A stretch of 64,000 bases of DNA from Levilactobacillus angrenensis (GCF_003946085.1 NZ_RHOB01000005.1:57716-121715); one strand, 5' to 3'. Numbered from the stretch's first letter, positions 45,124 to 53,242 are shown. Numbers and translations are program-made. The notes: a model not told the origin generated them from the letters alone.

Positions 45124-47610
45124 TTAACTTGGTGCATTCGACAAATTCCAGATAATTTCGCCAGAGTAGTCGCCTTGCATCGCACTGCCATTGACCCTCA
45201 GTAGGATCCCTTGTTTGGGGCCCCAATCACTGGCAATGTTTGTTTTCTTGTCAGTTCCGTCGGCCTTGCCAGAGTCGATCAAAGTCGTGTCATCGGCATT
45301 TAGCGTTTGGGTTGTCCCATCGCTACCAACATAGATGAGGTTGCCATCCAGTCGCGTATCCACAGCCGTATCAAGGGTCATCCCCGTCGTCCTAGCAGAC
45401 AGGTACCAGTCACCGCTTTGACGAGAATCATCAATGTAAAATGACCAATCGTTTGCACGTTCAATAGTCGTCGTGGTCCCGCTTAGCACGGTGGGCGCAA
45501 ATACCAGATTACCACTGGTATCGCCGTAACCCAAGGAGCCAGCAGTGACGGTCGTTGAATCCTCATTAGATCTTTCGTCAGGTTCAGATTTACTAGTGCT
45601 GTAAAGGGTGATGGTATTCGCACCTTTCTTGAGCAGGCTGTTATCAACCTCATACTGGAAGACAAATGGATCACTACCGCGGTTCACTAGAATATTCGGT
45701 AACGCCTTAGATCCCTGGCTATGGCCGTTGACTTTCAGGTGGACAACGATATCTTCGGGACTCATCGCAGCAGCCCCATAAGCAGGACCATAAGGGTATT
45801 TAGCCTGTCCCACAATTTCAGCAGGCTGTTTGGAGTCTCCGTAGTCAACACTGGTGGTACTTTCTTCCGGAGCAATTGTCATCGTTAGGTCGGAGGCTTT
45901 TACGTTAAACGCAGGTAACTTGGCGGTAGCCGAGGCATTAGACCCATTGAAATAGCTGGTCGCTTCCGCCTCAGTTGCCGCTGAAGTCCCAACGGTCCCA
46001 TACAGGGTAATGTGCGCTTCATCTGAACCAGTCAAGGTGAGCCCTTGGCCATCACTGCCTAAGCTAACAGGAAGAGTTGTCCCCTCCCGTTTAGAAATAT
46101 CCACCTTGCTAGTGGAATTATCAGGATTGGTAATACTTCCAGAGCTCAGAGTAATACTCTTGGGAACATTCAACGAAGCATTAATGTCTTTCCAGTCCTT
46201 CGTACCACCATCTCGTTTGAATGTATAATCTAATTTAACCGGCATTCCGCCAAAAATTGTCGGTGTTGAACTGGTATCAACCGGCGAGTAGGTGTCTGCG
46301 TCGTTATCCTGCGTGCTGAGCGTCGCCTTCGCACTGTTCTCGACATCACCAGGCACTTGATCAAAGACGACTAAGTTATTTTCCGTACTGGTACCCGTAG
46401 AACCAGTGAAGCCCCAACGAACTTTTTTGTCCCAATCATCCTGTCCGTCCTGCTTGAATTCATCTAGTTTAAGCGGAACTGTTGCCTTATTAGCCGGCGT
46501 CTTAGGTTGACCAGTATCAGAATTTTTATCATCGTACACATACGTCATTTCTCCAATACTGCCGCCATCTGTTGGTGGTGTGTAGGTTAAAGTGACGTGG
46601 TGCCACCGGTGATCCGTCATCTTATCCGTGTTCGCATCAGCATTTTTTCCTTCGTCTAGGTAGCCTAGATGCGTCATCTTATAGAAATAATACGATGAAC
46701 TGGTATACTTCGACGTATACCAAAGCGGAATAGGTACCAAGGCCGATACCAGCCCCCAGATATTTGTCTTATAACCATCCCGAGCAACACCTGTGTACGT
46801 ACTTGAATCTCCAGGGTAGTTCGATGCAATGTGATTGTCCTGCGCATTGATTGTACCCGCCGTACCAGTTGGATCACCCTTTGAATCAAAATTATTATAA
46901 TAATTCCCTAAATCAAATGAAGATGGCGCTGATTCATCAAGATCCCATTGAGGTTGAGCCAAAATTTTTTCGGGTGGATTGTAATTATTAACAAACGTAT
47001 CGAATTCCAAAGCCCAACTATGGTCTATGGCGTTGCCTGCCAAATCAGTCTTATGCCAGTCCTCAGGATCCATTCCCCAAACGCCCATGCTTTCACCAAC
47101 ACCGGGTGTCACAACATCATTTTTATTTTTATCCTGAGTTATCGCTTTAGAAAAGGCATTGACACCATCTTTGGAGTTCTGCAAAACGAAGGCCATACCA
47201 TCGCCTATACCCCACTTCTTCTGGAGATATTGTTGTTCGGTACTAGCGTAAATCCACATGGAAACAGTCTCCGGCTTCGAGAGGTCAAAGACGGTTTTCT
47301 CCGACCAAATCGCCCCCCAACTGTCTTGTTGGCTGGCCTTAGAAATTCGAATCGCAGAATTTTTCGCCCCAGACGGGCTACCAGCGTCAACTATGCCGGC
47401 CATATTACCACCCGTGGCCACGCCATTATCTTCATTCCAAAAATAGTCTTTATACTCATCCGAGCTTAAATCAACCCCCTGTGGTGCCCCTGCCAATGCT
47501 TCACTATAGCTGTTATACGTTGACTCAGCAGCGTACCCCGGCGCACTCAACCACAGCCCTAGTCCGGCCACCGCCGCCGTTGTTAGCGCTGCCAATATTC
47601 CTTTCTTCAT
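45124..47610 (-). CDS. Secreted lectin-domain protein with C-terminal WxL domain
   Basis: Protein of 828 residues. A signal peptide (MKKGILAALTTAAVAGLGLWL, cleaved near GYA-AES) is followed by an L-type lectin-like domain at about 35-330 (DSWGAIWSEKTVFDLSKPETVSMWIYAS, IGDGMAFVLQNSKDG, HSWALEFDTFVNNY). Then come beta-rich segments and a C-terminal WxL domain with GDWYLSA and YSGEIIWNLSNAP. WxL domains attach proteins non-covalently to peptidoglycan, and the lectin part suggests carbohydrate binding. Such genes usually cluster with DUF916-type partners; none is near. Start ATG 47610 is chosen because it begins the signal peptide. Confidence 0.85.
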   Translation of the reverse strand: MKKGILAALTTAAVAGLGLWLSAPGYAAESTYNSYSEALAGAPQGVDLSSDEYKDYFWNEDNGVATGGNMAGIVDAGSPSGAKNSAIRISKASQQDSWGAIWSEKTVFDLSKPETVSMWIYASTEQQYLQKKWGIGDGMAFVLQNSKDGVNAFSKAITQDKNKNDVVTPGVGESMGVWGMDPEDWHKTDLAGNAIDHSWALEFDTFVNNYNPPEKILAQPQWDLDESAPSSFDLGNYYNNFDSKGDPTGTAGTINAQDNHIASNYPGDSSTYTGVARDGYKTNIWGLVSALVPIPLWYTSKYTSSSYYFYKMTHLGYLDEGKNADANTDKMTDHRWHHVTLTYTPPTDGGSIGEMTYVYDDKNSDTGQPKTPANKATVPLKLDEFKQDGQDDWDKKVRWGFTGSTGTSTENNLVVFDQVPGDVENSAKATLSTQDNDADTYSPVDTSSTPTIFGGMPVKLDYTFKRDGGTKDWKDINASLNVPKSITLSSGSITNPDNSTSKVDISKREGTTLPVSLGSDGQGLTLTGSDEAHITLYGTVGTSAATEAEATSYFNGSNASATAKLPAFNVKASDLTMTIAPEESTTSVDYGDSKQPAEIVGQAKYPYGPAYGAAAMSPEDIVVHLKVNGHSQGSKALPNILVNRGSDPFVFQYEVDNSLLKKGANTITLYSTSKSEPDERSNEDSTTVTAGSLGYGDTSGNLVFAPTVLSGTTTTIERANDWSFYIDDSRQSGDWYLSARTTGMTLDTAVDTRLDGNLIYVGSDGTTQTLNADDTTLIDSGKADGTDKKTNIASDWGPKQGILLRVNGSAMQGDYSGEIIWNLSNAPS

Positions 47611-47683
47611 TCTAAGTAACCCCCTGTCCAAAGATAATGGACTTTTCATCCTCAACTTTGTCATCATTGATACTAGCTAGTAG

Positions 47684-47699
47684 TCAATTAGCTAATTGA
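47684..47699. promoter_or_regulatory. Palindrome upstream of the WxL gene
   Basis: TCAATTAGCTAATTGA is a perfect 16-bp palindrome about 75 bp upstream of the WxL start, in the promoter region, and may be an operator. No regulator can be named. Confidence 0.4.
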
Positions 47700-48195
47700 T
47701 TGTGGTCCACTAAAGACATTCAATTGACGTCTGTATTTTCAGTGAACTTACCAGTAGGCCCACAATCTATGTTTATTGAAATATTTAACTGTCCTAATAA
47801 ATATAGTATACCATCAACCGTGCGGGATTGTAAGTTTAAATGTCAATGGATTTGTAAATGGCCTGTTATTTTTTAAGAACGCCTTTGTGACAGGGATTGA
47901 GGCAATTCAATCTGTATTTTGTTCTTCACTAATAGTAAGCGCCGGCTTGCGGTATTAATCACAGTTTTATTCACAAGAATTCATTTATGTAACACTGTTT
48001 AATTAGACCATTGAACGGTATCTCTCGCTGGCACATTTCCTATTGATGCGCCATCCCCTAGATGCAGGTCCCACGAAAAATCTAGCTCAGAAATATGCAA
48101 CCGACTTCCTAGTTGTCAATACAATCGGGGCCCTTTAGAATTGGTCTAGTCCACAAGCTTTTACCCGCCAATTGCTTTTCCTTTTTGTGCGCAAC
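47700..48195. other. Gene-free AT-rich region between the WxL gene and tRNA-Glu
   Basis: No gene supported; a 60-codon frame at about 47776 has neither ribosome site nor recognisable sequence. The region shows no repeats shared with the rest of the window. Confidence 0.5.
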
Positions 48196-48236
48196 AAAAA
48201 AAGTCCACAAACGCTGTTTTACCAACGTTTGTGGAC
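48196..48236 (-). terminator. Terminator of tRNA-Glu
   Basis: GTCCACAAACG and CGTTTGTGGAC are perfect 11-bp arms followed by seven T residues on the minus strand, seven bases beyond the tRNA. Confidence 0.9.
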
Positions 48237-48242
48237 CACTTA

Positions 48243-48316
48243 TCACCCGCACGGGGCTCGAACCCGTAACTCCGCCTTGAGAGGGCGACGTCTTAAACCA
48301 GTTTGACCAGCGGGCA
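48243..48316 (-). tRNA. tRNA-Glu (anticodon CTC)
   Basis: Minus-strand cloverleaf: acceptor TGCCCGC/GCGGGTG, D stem GTC/GAC, anticodon stem TCGCC/GGCGG with loop CTCTCAA (anticodon CTC), T arm ACGGG-TTCGAGC-CCCGT, discriminator A, no encoded CCA. The body strongly resembles lactobacillar tRNA-Glu. The first two acceptor pairs are U-G and G-U rather than Watson-Crick, which is unusual and raises the chance of a diverged or weakened tRNA. A promoter and terminator frame it as a single unit. Confidence 0.75.
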
Positions 48317-48338
48317 ATACTATCAACTAGCAGTATCT

Positions 48339-48367
48339 AATTTACGCTATTCTCCTAAAATTGTCAA
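48339..48367 (-). promoter_or_regulatory. Promoter of tRNA-Glu
   Basis: TTGACA (48362-48367), 17 nt, TAAATT (48339-48344) on the minus strand; transcription would start about 15 nt before the tRNA. Confidence 0.65.
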
Positions 48368-48437
48368 TCCTTGAATGAATAAATTTACACAGAAATGGGA
48401 ATTCATACAGGAATTCGTCTTTTTTCGGCAAAATCGG

Positions 48438-48466
48438 TTGACACCAAAAGCGGAACAAGTTACTAT
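48438..48466 (+). promoter_or_regulatory. Promoter of tRNA-Gln
   Basis: TTGACA (48438-48443), 17 nt, TACTAT (48461-48466), about 30 nt before the tRNA. Confidence 0.7.
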
Positions 48467-48498
48467 TAAATAGTTGTTTACGCAACGTGTAACCTTAT

Positions 48499-48571
48499 TG
48501 GGTATTCGCCAAATTGGTAAGGCAGCGGACTCTGAATCCGTAATTTACTGGTTCGAGCCCAGTATACCCAA
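48499..48571 (+). tRNA. tRNA-Gln (anticodon CTG)
   Basis: Cloverleaf with acceptor TGGGTAT/ATACCCA, anticodon stem GCGGA/TCCGT and loop CTCTGAA (anticodon CTG), T arm ACTGG-TTCGAGC-CCAGT, discriminator A, no encoded CCA. An integrase gene points at its 3' end from 130 bp away, so the tRNA is a likely integration target. Confidence 0.9.
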
Positions 48572-48584
48572 TCACAGAGTTTAA

Positions 48585-48635
48585 AAAAGTCATTATAGGA
48601 GCTGACAAAGCCCGCTATGATGGCTTTTCTTTTTG
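48585..48635 (+). terminator. Terminator of tRNA-Gln
   Basis: AAAAGTCATTATAG and CTATGATGGCTTTT pair with two mismatched or wobble positions, followed by TCTTTTT. Confidence 0.7.
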
Positions 48636-48703
48636 TCAGCAATGCCCTCCCCAGTGACTGTCAACGGCCCATAACTGGTAGTCACTTTTTTAACCTCACC
48701 CGT

Positions 48704-49849
48704 TTAGAAATTCAAATAGTTGGCCAATTTTTCTGTCGCCTCATTTTTCTCCTTCGCCGTCACGGCGGTATAGAGGTCCAGCGTCGTTTGGTAACTCGCG
48801 TGGCCGAGCTGATCCTGGACTGATTTGATGGACGCTCCCGCTTCAAAGGCCAGCGTGGCGTAGGTGTGGCGAAAGGCGTGCATGGTAATGTGCTTCAGCC
48901 CATATTTCTTAAGCGTGTGCTCCAACCATTTTCTTGGCTTCGTCGGCTGGCACATCTCGTTTTTCTCGTTGGCAAAGACCAGTTGGCTCCCATCACTGTC
49001 ACCCCCAGCTAACCATTGCTGTTGGTCAAGCTGCCACTGTCGCAAGATTTGGCCGGTCTTGGCATCCAGGTAAACGGTGCGGTTACTGCGCAGCGTCTTT
49101 GGTGATTGGACCAGCAAGCGGGCGTTGTCCCCCCGAGATTGCGTCTTCGAAACGGTCACCGTGTTCTTGGCAAAATCAATATCCGACCATTGCAGACACA
49201 GCATTTCTGATTTGCGCATCCCACTGAAGGCTGCCAAACGGAAGAATACGTTGGCTTGCGGGTCATTGTCGTCTTCGTTCAGGCAATCGAAGAAGTGTTT
49301 GAGTTCAGCCCGGTCGAAATAATTTGCCAGATTTTCACGCGCCCGATTATCCTTGTTCACGGGCACGATGACGTGTTTCGCTGGGTTGTCGGTGATCAGC
49401 TGCAGGGTAATAGCGAAATTCAACACGCTGGCGGTATAGTTCAGGAGCGTGTGGTATTTCGTCAGCCCCGCGGCAAACCAGCTATTAATGGCATCTTGAC
49501 AGTCCAGAACGCCAATCTGCGTGATGCGGTCATTTCCCAGTACCGGCAAAATGTGGAGCCGAAATAACCGCTTGGTAGTCGCCCACGTGCTCTCCTTGAC
49601 CGTGTTCTGGTAGAGAGGAAACCAGCGCAGATAAACATCCCTAAAAGTCGCTTTATCCTGCTCATGAGAAGGTTTCCCGGTCGTCGTGCCCAGCAACCGA
49701 TCACCAATCGAGCGCGCTTCCTGTCTGGTCTTCAAGCCACGACGTGTGGTCCGCCGCGGCTTTCTCGTCACTGGGTCGATGCCCAAGTAAACTTGGACCT
49801 TATAGCGTGTGTGACCATGTTTATCGTGATATTTTTGGATACTAGCCAT
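48704..49849 (-). CDS. int: Tyrosine integrase beside tRNA-Gln
   Basis: Site-specific recombinase of 381 residues. Residues about 1-60 are the arm-binding domain (YKVQVYLGIDPVTRKPRRTTRRGLKT), 65-165 the core-binding domain, 175-375 the catalytic domain with Arg212 (SGMRKSE), His324 and Arg327 (HAFRH), His350 (LGH) and Tyr360. Start ATG 49849 has AGGAGG seven bases upstream; a longer open frame is rejected. It is the Tn916/phage type. Its 3' end faces tRNA-Gln, but no second copy of the tRNA end is visible to the right, so the element's size is unknown or it is a remnant. Confidence 0.92.
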   Translation of the reverse strand: MASIQKYHDKHGHTRYKVQVYLGIDPVTRKPRRTTRRGLKTRQEARSIGDRLLGTTTGKPSHEQDKATFRDVYLRWFPLYQNTVKESTWATTKRLFRLHILPVLGNDRITQIGVLDCQDAINSWFAAGLTKYHTLLNYTASVLNFAITLQLITDNPAKHVIVPVNKDNRARENLANYFDRAELKHFFDCLNEDDNDPQANVFFRLAAFSGMRKSEMLCLQWSDIDFAKNTVTVSKTQSRGDNARLLVQSPKTLRSNRTVYLDAKTGQILRQWQLDQQQWLAGGDSDGSQLVFANEKNEMCQPTKPRKWLEHTLKKYGLKHITMHAFRHTYATLAFEAGASIKSVQDQLGHASYQTTLDLYTAVTAKEKNEATEKLANYLNF

Positions 49850-50035
49850 GATAGACCTCCTAAAGTCCTGTGCGTCCAACGGAGTAACTTCAAGATTATT
49901 ATAAGCTCTGAAGGCTCGTCTACCGAAGTCGAGGCCCATCTGCCCAGAAACTTCTTTCAGAGGGCTTAGACGCTAATTTTACGGGGGTTGACGTCATCTA
50001 CACGCTTTTTTTCACCTCACACAGCAAATTTCCGC

Positions 50036-50064
50036 TTGCGTTATCGAACGTTTGTTCGTATAAT
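50036..50064 (+). promoter_or_regulatory. Promoter overlapped by a LexA (SOS) box
   Basis: TTGCGT (50036-50041), 17 nt, perfect TATAAT (50059-50064). Between them CGAACGTTTGTTCG (50045-50058) matches the Gram-positive LexA/DinR operator CGAAC-N4-GTTCG in full, so LexA binding would block the promoter. Confidence 0.8.
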
Positions 50065-50082
50065 ACTACTGAGGTGATAACC

Positions 50083-50340
50083 ATGAAAGAACTTGCCATC
50101 AACGGCACCATCGCTAGCGACCCCAAAGTACTCAAGCTGAATCCCCTGCTTATCTTCGTCAAGGTCACTGATGACGCGGACCAGGTGCACAACTGCCTGA
50201 TTCATCAGCACGGGCTTAATTTTCTCTACCAAGCCACCAGTGGTGCTCGTGTGGCCCTCTTTGGCCATGACAACCAACGCCATCAGTTTGTGATTACCCA
50301 TTTCACGGTTATCGCTAGCTCGGCCGCAGCGGCTTCTTAA
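50083..50340 (+). CDS. SOS-controlled small protein, possible OB fold
   Basis: Protein of 85 residues: MKELAINGTIASDPKVLKLNPLLIFVKVTDD, then VHNCLIHQHGLNFLYQATSGARVALFGHDNQRHQFVITHFTVI. The strand pattern with central GARVALFGH and a final VITHFTV strand resembles the OB fold of SSB-like proteins, and a DNA-binding role would suit SOS control; this is inference, and no family is confidently recognised. GAGGTG lies six bases before ATG 50083. It is preceded by a LexA-controlled promoter and followed by its own terminator. It may belong with the neighbouring integrase or be part of the host SOS regulon. Confidence 0.65.
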   Translation: MKELAINGTIASDPKVLKLNPLLIFVKVTDDADQVHNCLIHQHGLNFLYQATSGARVALFGHDNQRHQFVITHFTVIASSAAAAS

Positions 50341-50354
50341 TTCAGATCAACCAC

Positions 50355-50408
50355 AAAAATCACGCGCAACACCCCGCCTCTTCAGGCAAGTGTTTGCGCG
50401 TGGTTTTC
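50355..50408 (+). terminator. Terminator of the SOS-controlled gene
   Basis: AAAATCACGCGCAACAC and GTGTTTGCGCGTGGTTTT form a long stem with two G-U pairs, ending in T residues. Confidence 0.85.
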
Positions 50409-50528
50409 TGCTCCCGAATGGGGGGATCTAAGCTTCGGGAAATGAGGTCAAGCGGTCAGGGAACTTTTGTGTGGAAAGACCGACCGCCATCACATCCTCA
50501 GTGAAGTCAGCTGGTTAGCTGCTTTCGG

Positions 50529-50558
50529 CATTGCCACACCCGTGGGGATGTGGCAATG
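50529..50558 (-). terminator. Hairpin at the end of the secreted-protein operon
   Basis: CATTGCCACA and TGTGGCAATG are perfect 10-bp arms, five bases after the last stop codon of the operon. No T tract follows, so it may protect the mRNA end rather than terminate on its own. Confidence 0.5.
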
Positions 50559-50562
50559 GGGA

Positions 50563-51141
50563 TTACTTGGCGCCGTAGTGGTCAGCGTAATTGTGCCCCT
50601 TGGGGTTGGTCTGCTTGGCTAGTTTCTTACTGGTGTAGTAGTACATAGTATTTTGGGGAAGGGACGGCAAAATAGTGTCATGCAAAACCTTGACCTTCTT
50701 ACCATTGACCTTAGCCGTTACAACCTTGTATTGTTCCCGGGAGCGCTTATAAGTCATGTCTTTCGGGAACTCCGGATTCCAGGAATCAAGCCGCGTCTTG
50801 GCACCGGACTTGTAAGCAAAGATCCAGTTATCCTTGCCCTTTTGTAATTTCTTAGCCGGATTGTATTGATGCAAATTAGACTTTGTCGTAAAAACCTTAC
50901 TAGTATCATAACCATTCCAGTTGCTCACAATCTTCTTGGCCGAAATCTTCAGCTTACTGTAGACCAATTTACCTTTACCATTTTTCTCATAGTGGTACCA
51001 GGTCCGCCGCAAAGACTTGGGAAAGGTCTTCAATGACTTCTTTGCCTTGGCATCCGCCGTCACGCTCGGCGTTACAACGGTCACCGCTGCACCCAGGGTA
51101 GTTGCGACCATGACGGCGCTAAAGATTTTCATTAGTTTCAT
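50563..51141 (-). CDS. Secreted basic protein of unknown function (operon gene 4)
   Basis: Protein of 192 residues. A signal peptide (MKLMKIFSAVMVATTLGAAVTVVTP, cleavage near ADAKA) is followed by a Lys- and Tyr-rich domain with LRRTWYHYEKNGKGKLVYSKLKISAKKIV and TMYYYTSKKLAKQ. Proteins of this make-up are common and unassigned in lactobacilli. GGAGACAGC precedes ATG 51141. It is the last of four consecutive secreted-protein genes. Confidence 0.7.
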   Translation of the reverse strand: MKLMKIFSAVMVATTLGAAVTVVTPSVTADAKAKKSLKTFPKSLRRTWYHYEKNGKGKLVYSKLKISAKKIVSNWNGYDTSKVFTTKSNLHQYNPAKKLQKGKDNWIFAYKSGAKTRLDSWNPEFPKDMTYKRSREQYKVVTAKVNGKKVKVLHDTILPSLPQNTMYYYTSKKLAKQTNPKGHNYADHYGAK

Positions 51142-51174
51142 GTGGGCTGTCTCCTTTAATTTTGTAACAATTAA

Positions 51175-51897
51175 CTAGCTCAAGTCACGCACAGCGGTAC
51201 TCAACGTCTGCGCAAACGTTTCCTCGTTGGAAGAGAATTGATCTAAATTATCCATCGTAACTTGCATATTATCTAATTCCTTCGCCATTGCATCCATGTC
51301 AGAACGCCGAGAACCTGAGAAACGATTCTTAAACACGCCGTAGATTTTTACCAGTGCATTTTTATCTTTCGTGGCGTCCTTCTGAACATCACTATCGCTG
51401 TAGTCGTAGTATACATTTCCGAAATTATCTGAAATTGAATCGGCCATGCCCTCATACCCATCATCTCTATTAGGTGTTCTCTGACTCCCAGCACTAGCCT
51501 GCATCAAAGCCTTCATATAAGCAGAATAAGTATTATACAACCGCTTTTGCTTATTAAACGGTGCCTTCCCAGCCGTCAAATACTTTTTGTAGATCCAACC
51601 GGCCTTCTTCCCGGACTTGATGTAAGCCAGGGTCGCCTTCTTACCATGATTCTTGATAACGGCCTTCTTCGTCGCCGTCCAAGTCGTGTAGCGGTACTTG
51701 CTCATCTTGTATTTACGGTGGGTCAGCTTGGCACTGCTGTAGATGTTCCCGTGCTTGCCGTGATACGTCTTGTGCGCCACCTTGCTAGTCGAAATGACCT
51801 TGACCTTACTCTTGGCACTAGCTGGTGTGGTCAGGCTTGGGGCGACTAATACAAAACTTAATGCGGCAATGAGACTTGCTTTGAATAATTTTTTCAT
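51175..51897 (-). CDS. Secreted SH3-like protein (operon gene 3)
   Basis: Protein of 240 residues with signal peptide MKKLFKASLIAALSFVLVAP, cleaved near ASA-KSK. Residues about 35-110 are basic and aromatic (KTYHGKHGNIYSSAKLTHRKYKMSKYRYTTWTATKKAVI, then KKAGWIYKKYL), the pattern of bacterial SH3/GW or SLAP-like cell-wall-binding repeats. The C-terminal half is an acidic helical region. It is probably surface-attached; the target is unknown. It begins 15 nt after the previous gene. Confidence 0.7.
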   Translation of the reverse strand: MKKLFKASLIAALSFVLVAPSLTTPASAKSKVKVISTSKVAHKTYHGKHGNIYSSAKLTHRKYKMSKYRYTTWTATKKAVIKNHGKKATLAYIKSGKKAGWIYKKYLTAGKAPFNKQKRLYNTYSAYMKALMQASAGSQRTPNRDDGYEGMADSISDNFGNVYYDYSDSDVQKDATKDKNALVKIYGVFKNRFSGSRRSDMDAMAKELDNMQVTMDNLDQFSSNEETFAQTLSTAVRDLS

Positions 51898-51912
51898 GAT
51901 TTTCAGTCCTAT

Positions 51913-52506
51913 CTAGAACGGTATGTTCTTGTATAATTTTTTGAGATTCTTCTTGTCATACTTCGTGGGTTTATCAGATTTAAATGATGTATTGTTCATA
52001 ACGCTATCATAGTGCTTGGTCCAGTTCAGGCCCAACATATCGCCGATTGCCGTTTCTGCCCAGCCGCTCCGCTCAGTCTTGTCAAAATACATGCGCTTCA
52101 TCAGCTTTCGAGATAGTCGCAGCGAATAGCCCCAATCCTGAGTTTGAGTAAGGGTGCCATCTTCTCCTTCTTTCGTAACAAAATGCCCTTTTCCATAGTC
52201 ATAGGGACTTCCAGAATCAGAATAACTTTTAAACCCCACATTCTTAGTCGTCGTCAAAATCAAATCTGCATCAGAAGCCCGGCCAGTCTTGACCAACTTC
52301 ACAATCTTCAACTTATTCCAGTCCTTAACCGCCTTACGCCACACACTCCGATAGTAGCTTCCCGTCGAGTTAATGTGATAAGTGATTGTTTTTCGCGGAA
52401 ATCCTGGCTTCGCCTTGGCCTGAGCACTAATTGACCCAACACCTAAGCAACCAAAGCCAATGATGACTGCCAAACACAACAAAAATTTCTTTTTCAAAGA
52501 TGACAT
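51913..52506 (-). CDS. Secreted matrixin-like protein lacking zinc histidines (operon gene 2)
   Basis: Protein of 197 residues with signal peptide (LLCLAVIIGFGCLGVGSISA). The mature part starts FPRKTITYHINSTGSYYRSVWRKAVKDWNKL, then ASDADLILTTT and a GHFVTK turn, in the order seen in matrixin metalloproteases (N-terminal strand, helix with W, ADI strand). Where matrixins have HEIGHALGLGHS, this protein has TAIGDMLGLNWT (152-163): the fold-forming I, G, L and L are kept, the three zinc His become Thr, Asp and Trp, and the Glu becomes Ala. The Met-turn SVM (168-170) remains. It is therefore probably a non-catalytic binding protein. Confidence 0.65.
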   Translation of the reverse strand: MSSLKKKFLLCLAVIIGFGCLGVGSISAQAKAKPGFPRKTITYHINSTGSYYRSVWRKAVKDWNKLKIVKLVKTGRASDADLILTTTKNVGFKSYSDSGSPYDYGKGHFVTKEGEDGTLTQTQDWGYSLRLSRKLMKRMYFDKTERSGWAETAIGDMLGLNWTKHYDSVMNNTSFKSDKPTKYDKKNLKKLYKNIPF

Positions 52507-52522
52507 GTTCTGCCTCCTTAAA

Positions 52523-53053
52523 CTACTTCGTTACCTTAAAACTCTTATCCGCCGACAACACGTTAAAGGCCTTCAGCCTAGTCTTACCGGTGTATCCGGC
52601 CCGCAGCGTAACCTTCTTGACCTTCTTTTTGATTTTGAACGTCTTCTTAAATGTCAGCTTCTTGGTCAGCTTGGCGTGCTTGAGGCCGTTTTTGGTGATG
52701 ATTTGCACCTGCTTAGCTGGCGTGAACACACTGATTGGAATGTTGGTGACCACCAGCTTGCCAGAAATCTTCAGGGTCTTACCGGATTTACTGCGCTTAG
52801 CTTTCACGTTAGTCAGCTTGTAGGCCCACCGGTTCTCCTTGACACCATTTTTGGTAATAAGTCCCAGCTTAGCAGCCTGCCGCGGCGTGTAATTTTGGCC
52901 ATTATAGGTGTAAACTGTCTTGCCATCGACTACACTTTGCGTCGTCGTGACGACTTTTTTCTTTGCTTGCGCCACGGTCCCAGGACTCGCCACGACCACC
53001 CCGCCGAGCGTCACTGCTACCAGTAAACCGCTTACGATTTGCCTCAACTTCAT
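52523..53053 (-). CDS. Secreted Lys-rich protein (operon gene 1)
   Basis: Protein of 176 residues with signal peptide (MKLRQIVSGLLVAVTLGGVVV, cleaved near AQA-KKK). The mature protein is very basic, with YTYNGQNYTPRQAAKLGLITKNGVKENRWAYKLTNVKAKRSKSGKTLKISGKLVVTN, then a beta-sandwich-like C-terminal part. No family is recognised. ATG 53053 has GGAGG before it; a longer upstream frame has no ribosome site. It leads a four-gene operon (gaps 16, 15 and 33 nt). Confidence 0.7.
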   Translation of the reverse strand: MKLRQIVSGLLVAVTLGGVVVASPGTVAQAKKKVVTTTQSVVDGKTVYTYNGQNYTPRQAAKLGLITKNGVKENRWAYKLTNVKAKRSKSGKTLKISGKLVVTNIPISVFTPAKQVQIITKNGLKHAKLTKKLTFKKTFKIKKKVKKVTLRAGYTGKTRLKAFNVLSADKSFKVTK

Positions 53054-53242
53054 ATGTAAATTCCTCCTTCTAGCGGACAGTAGTCTCACCCACTGCCGCC
53101 TTGTTACGGTATCCTCGGCTCACTAGCCCTATCACTCACGAGTAGCTGACCGGTTCCCCCTAAACAATCTAAATCATACACTATGAGGGTGACACACTAT
53201 GACACTTGAAAAATATTTTTGCCTAAAAATCGTTTTTTTTCG

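Noticed and set aside
47776-47958. 60-codon plus-strand frame upstream of tRNA-Glu
   Set aside because: AT-rich region, no ribosome site, no similarity recognised.
50041-50301. Antisense frame over the SOS-controlled gene
   Set aside because: The promoter, LexA box, ribosome site and terminator all support the plus strand.
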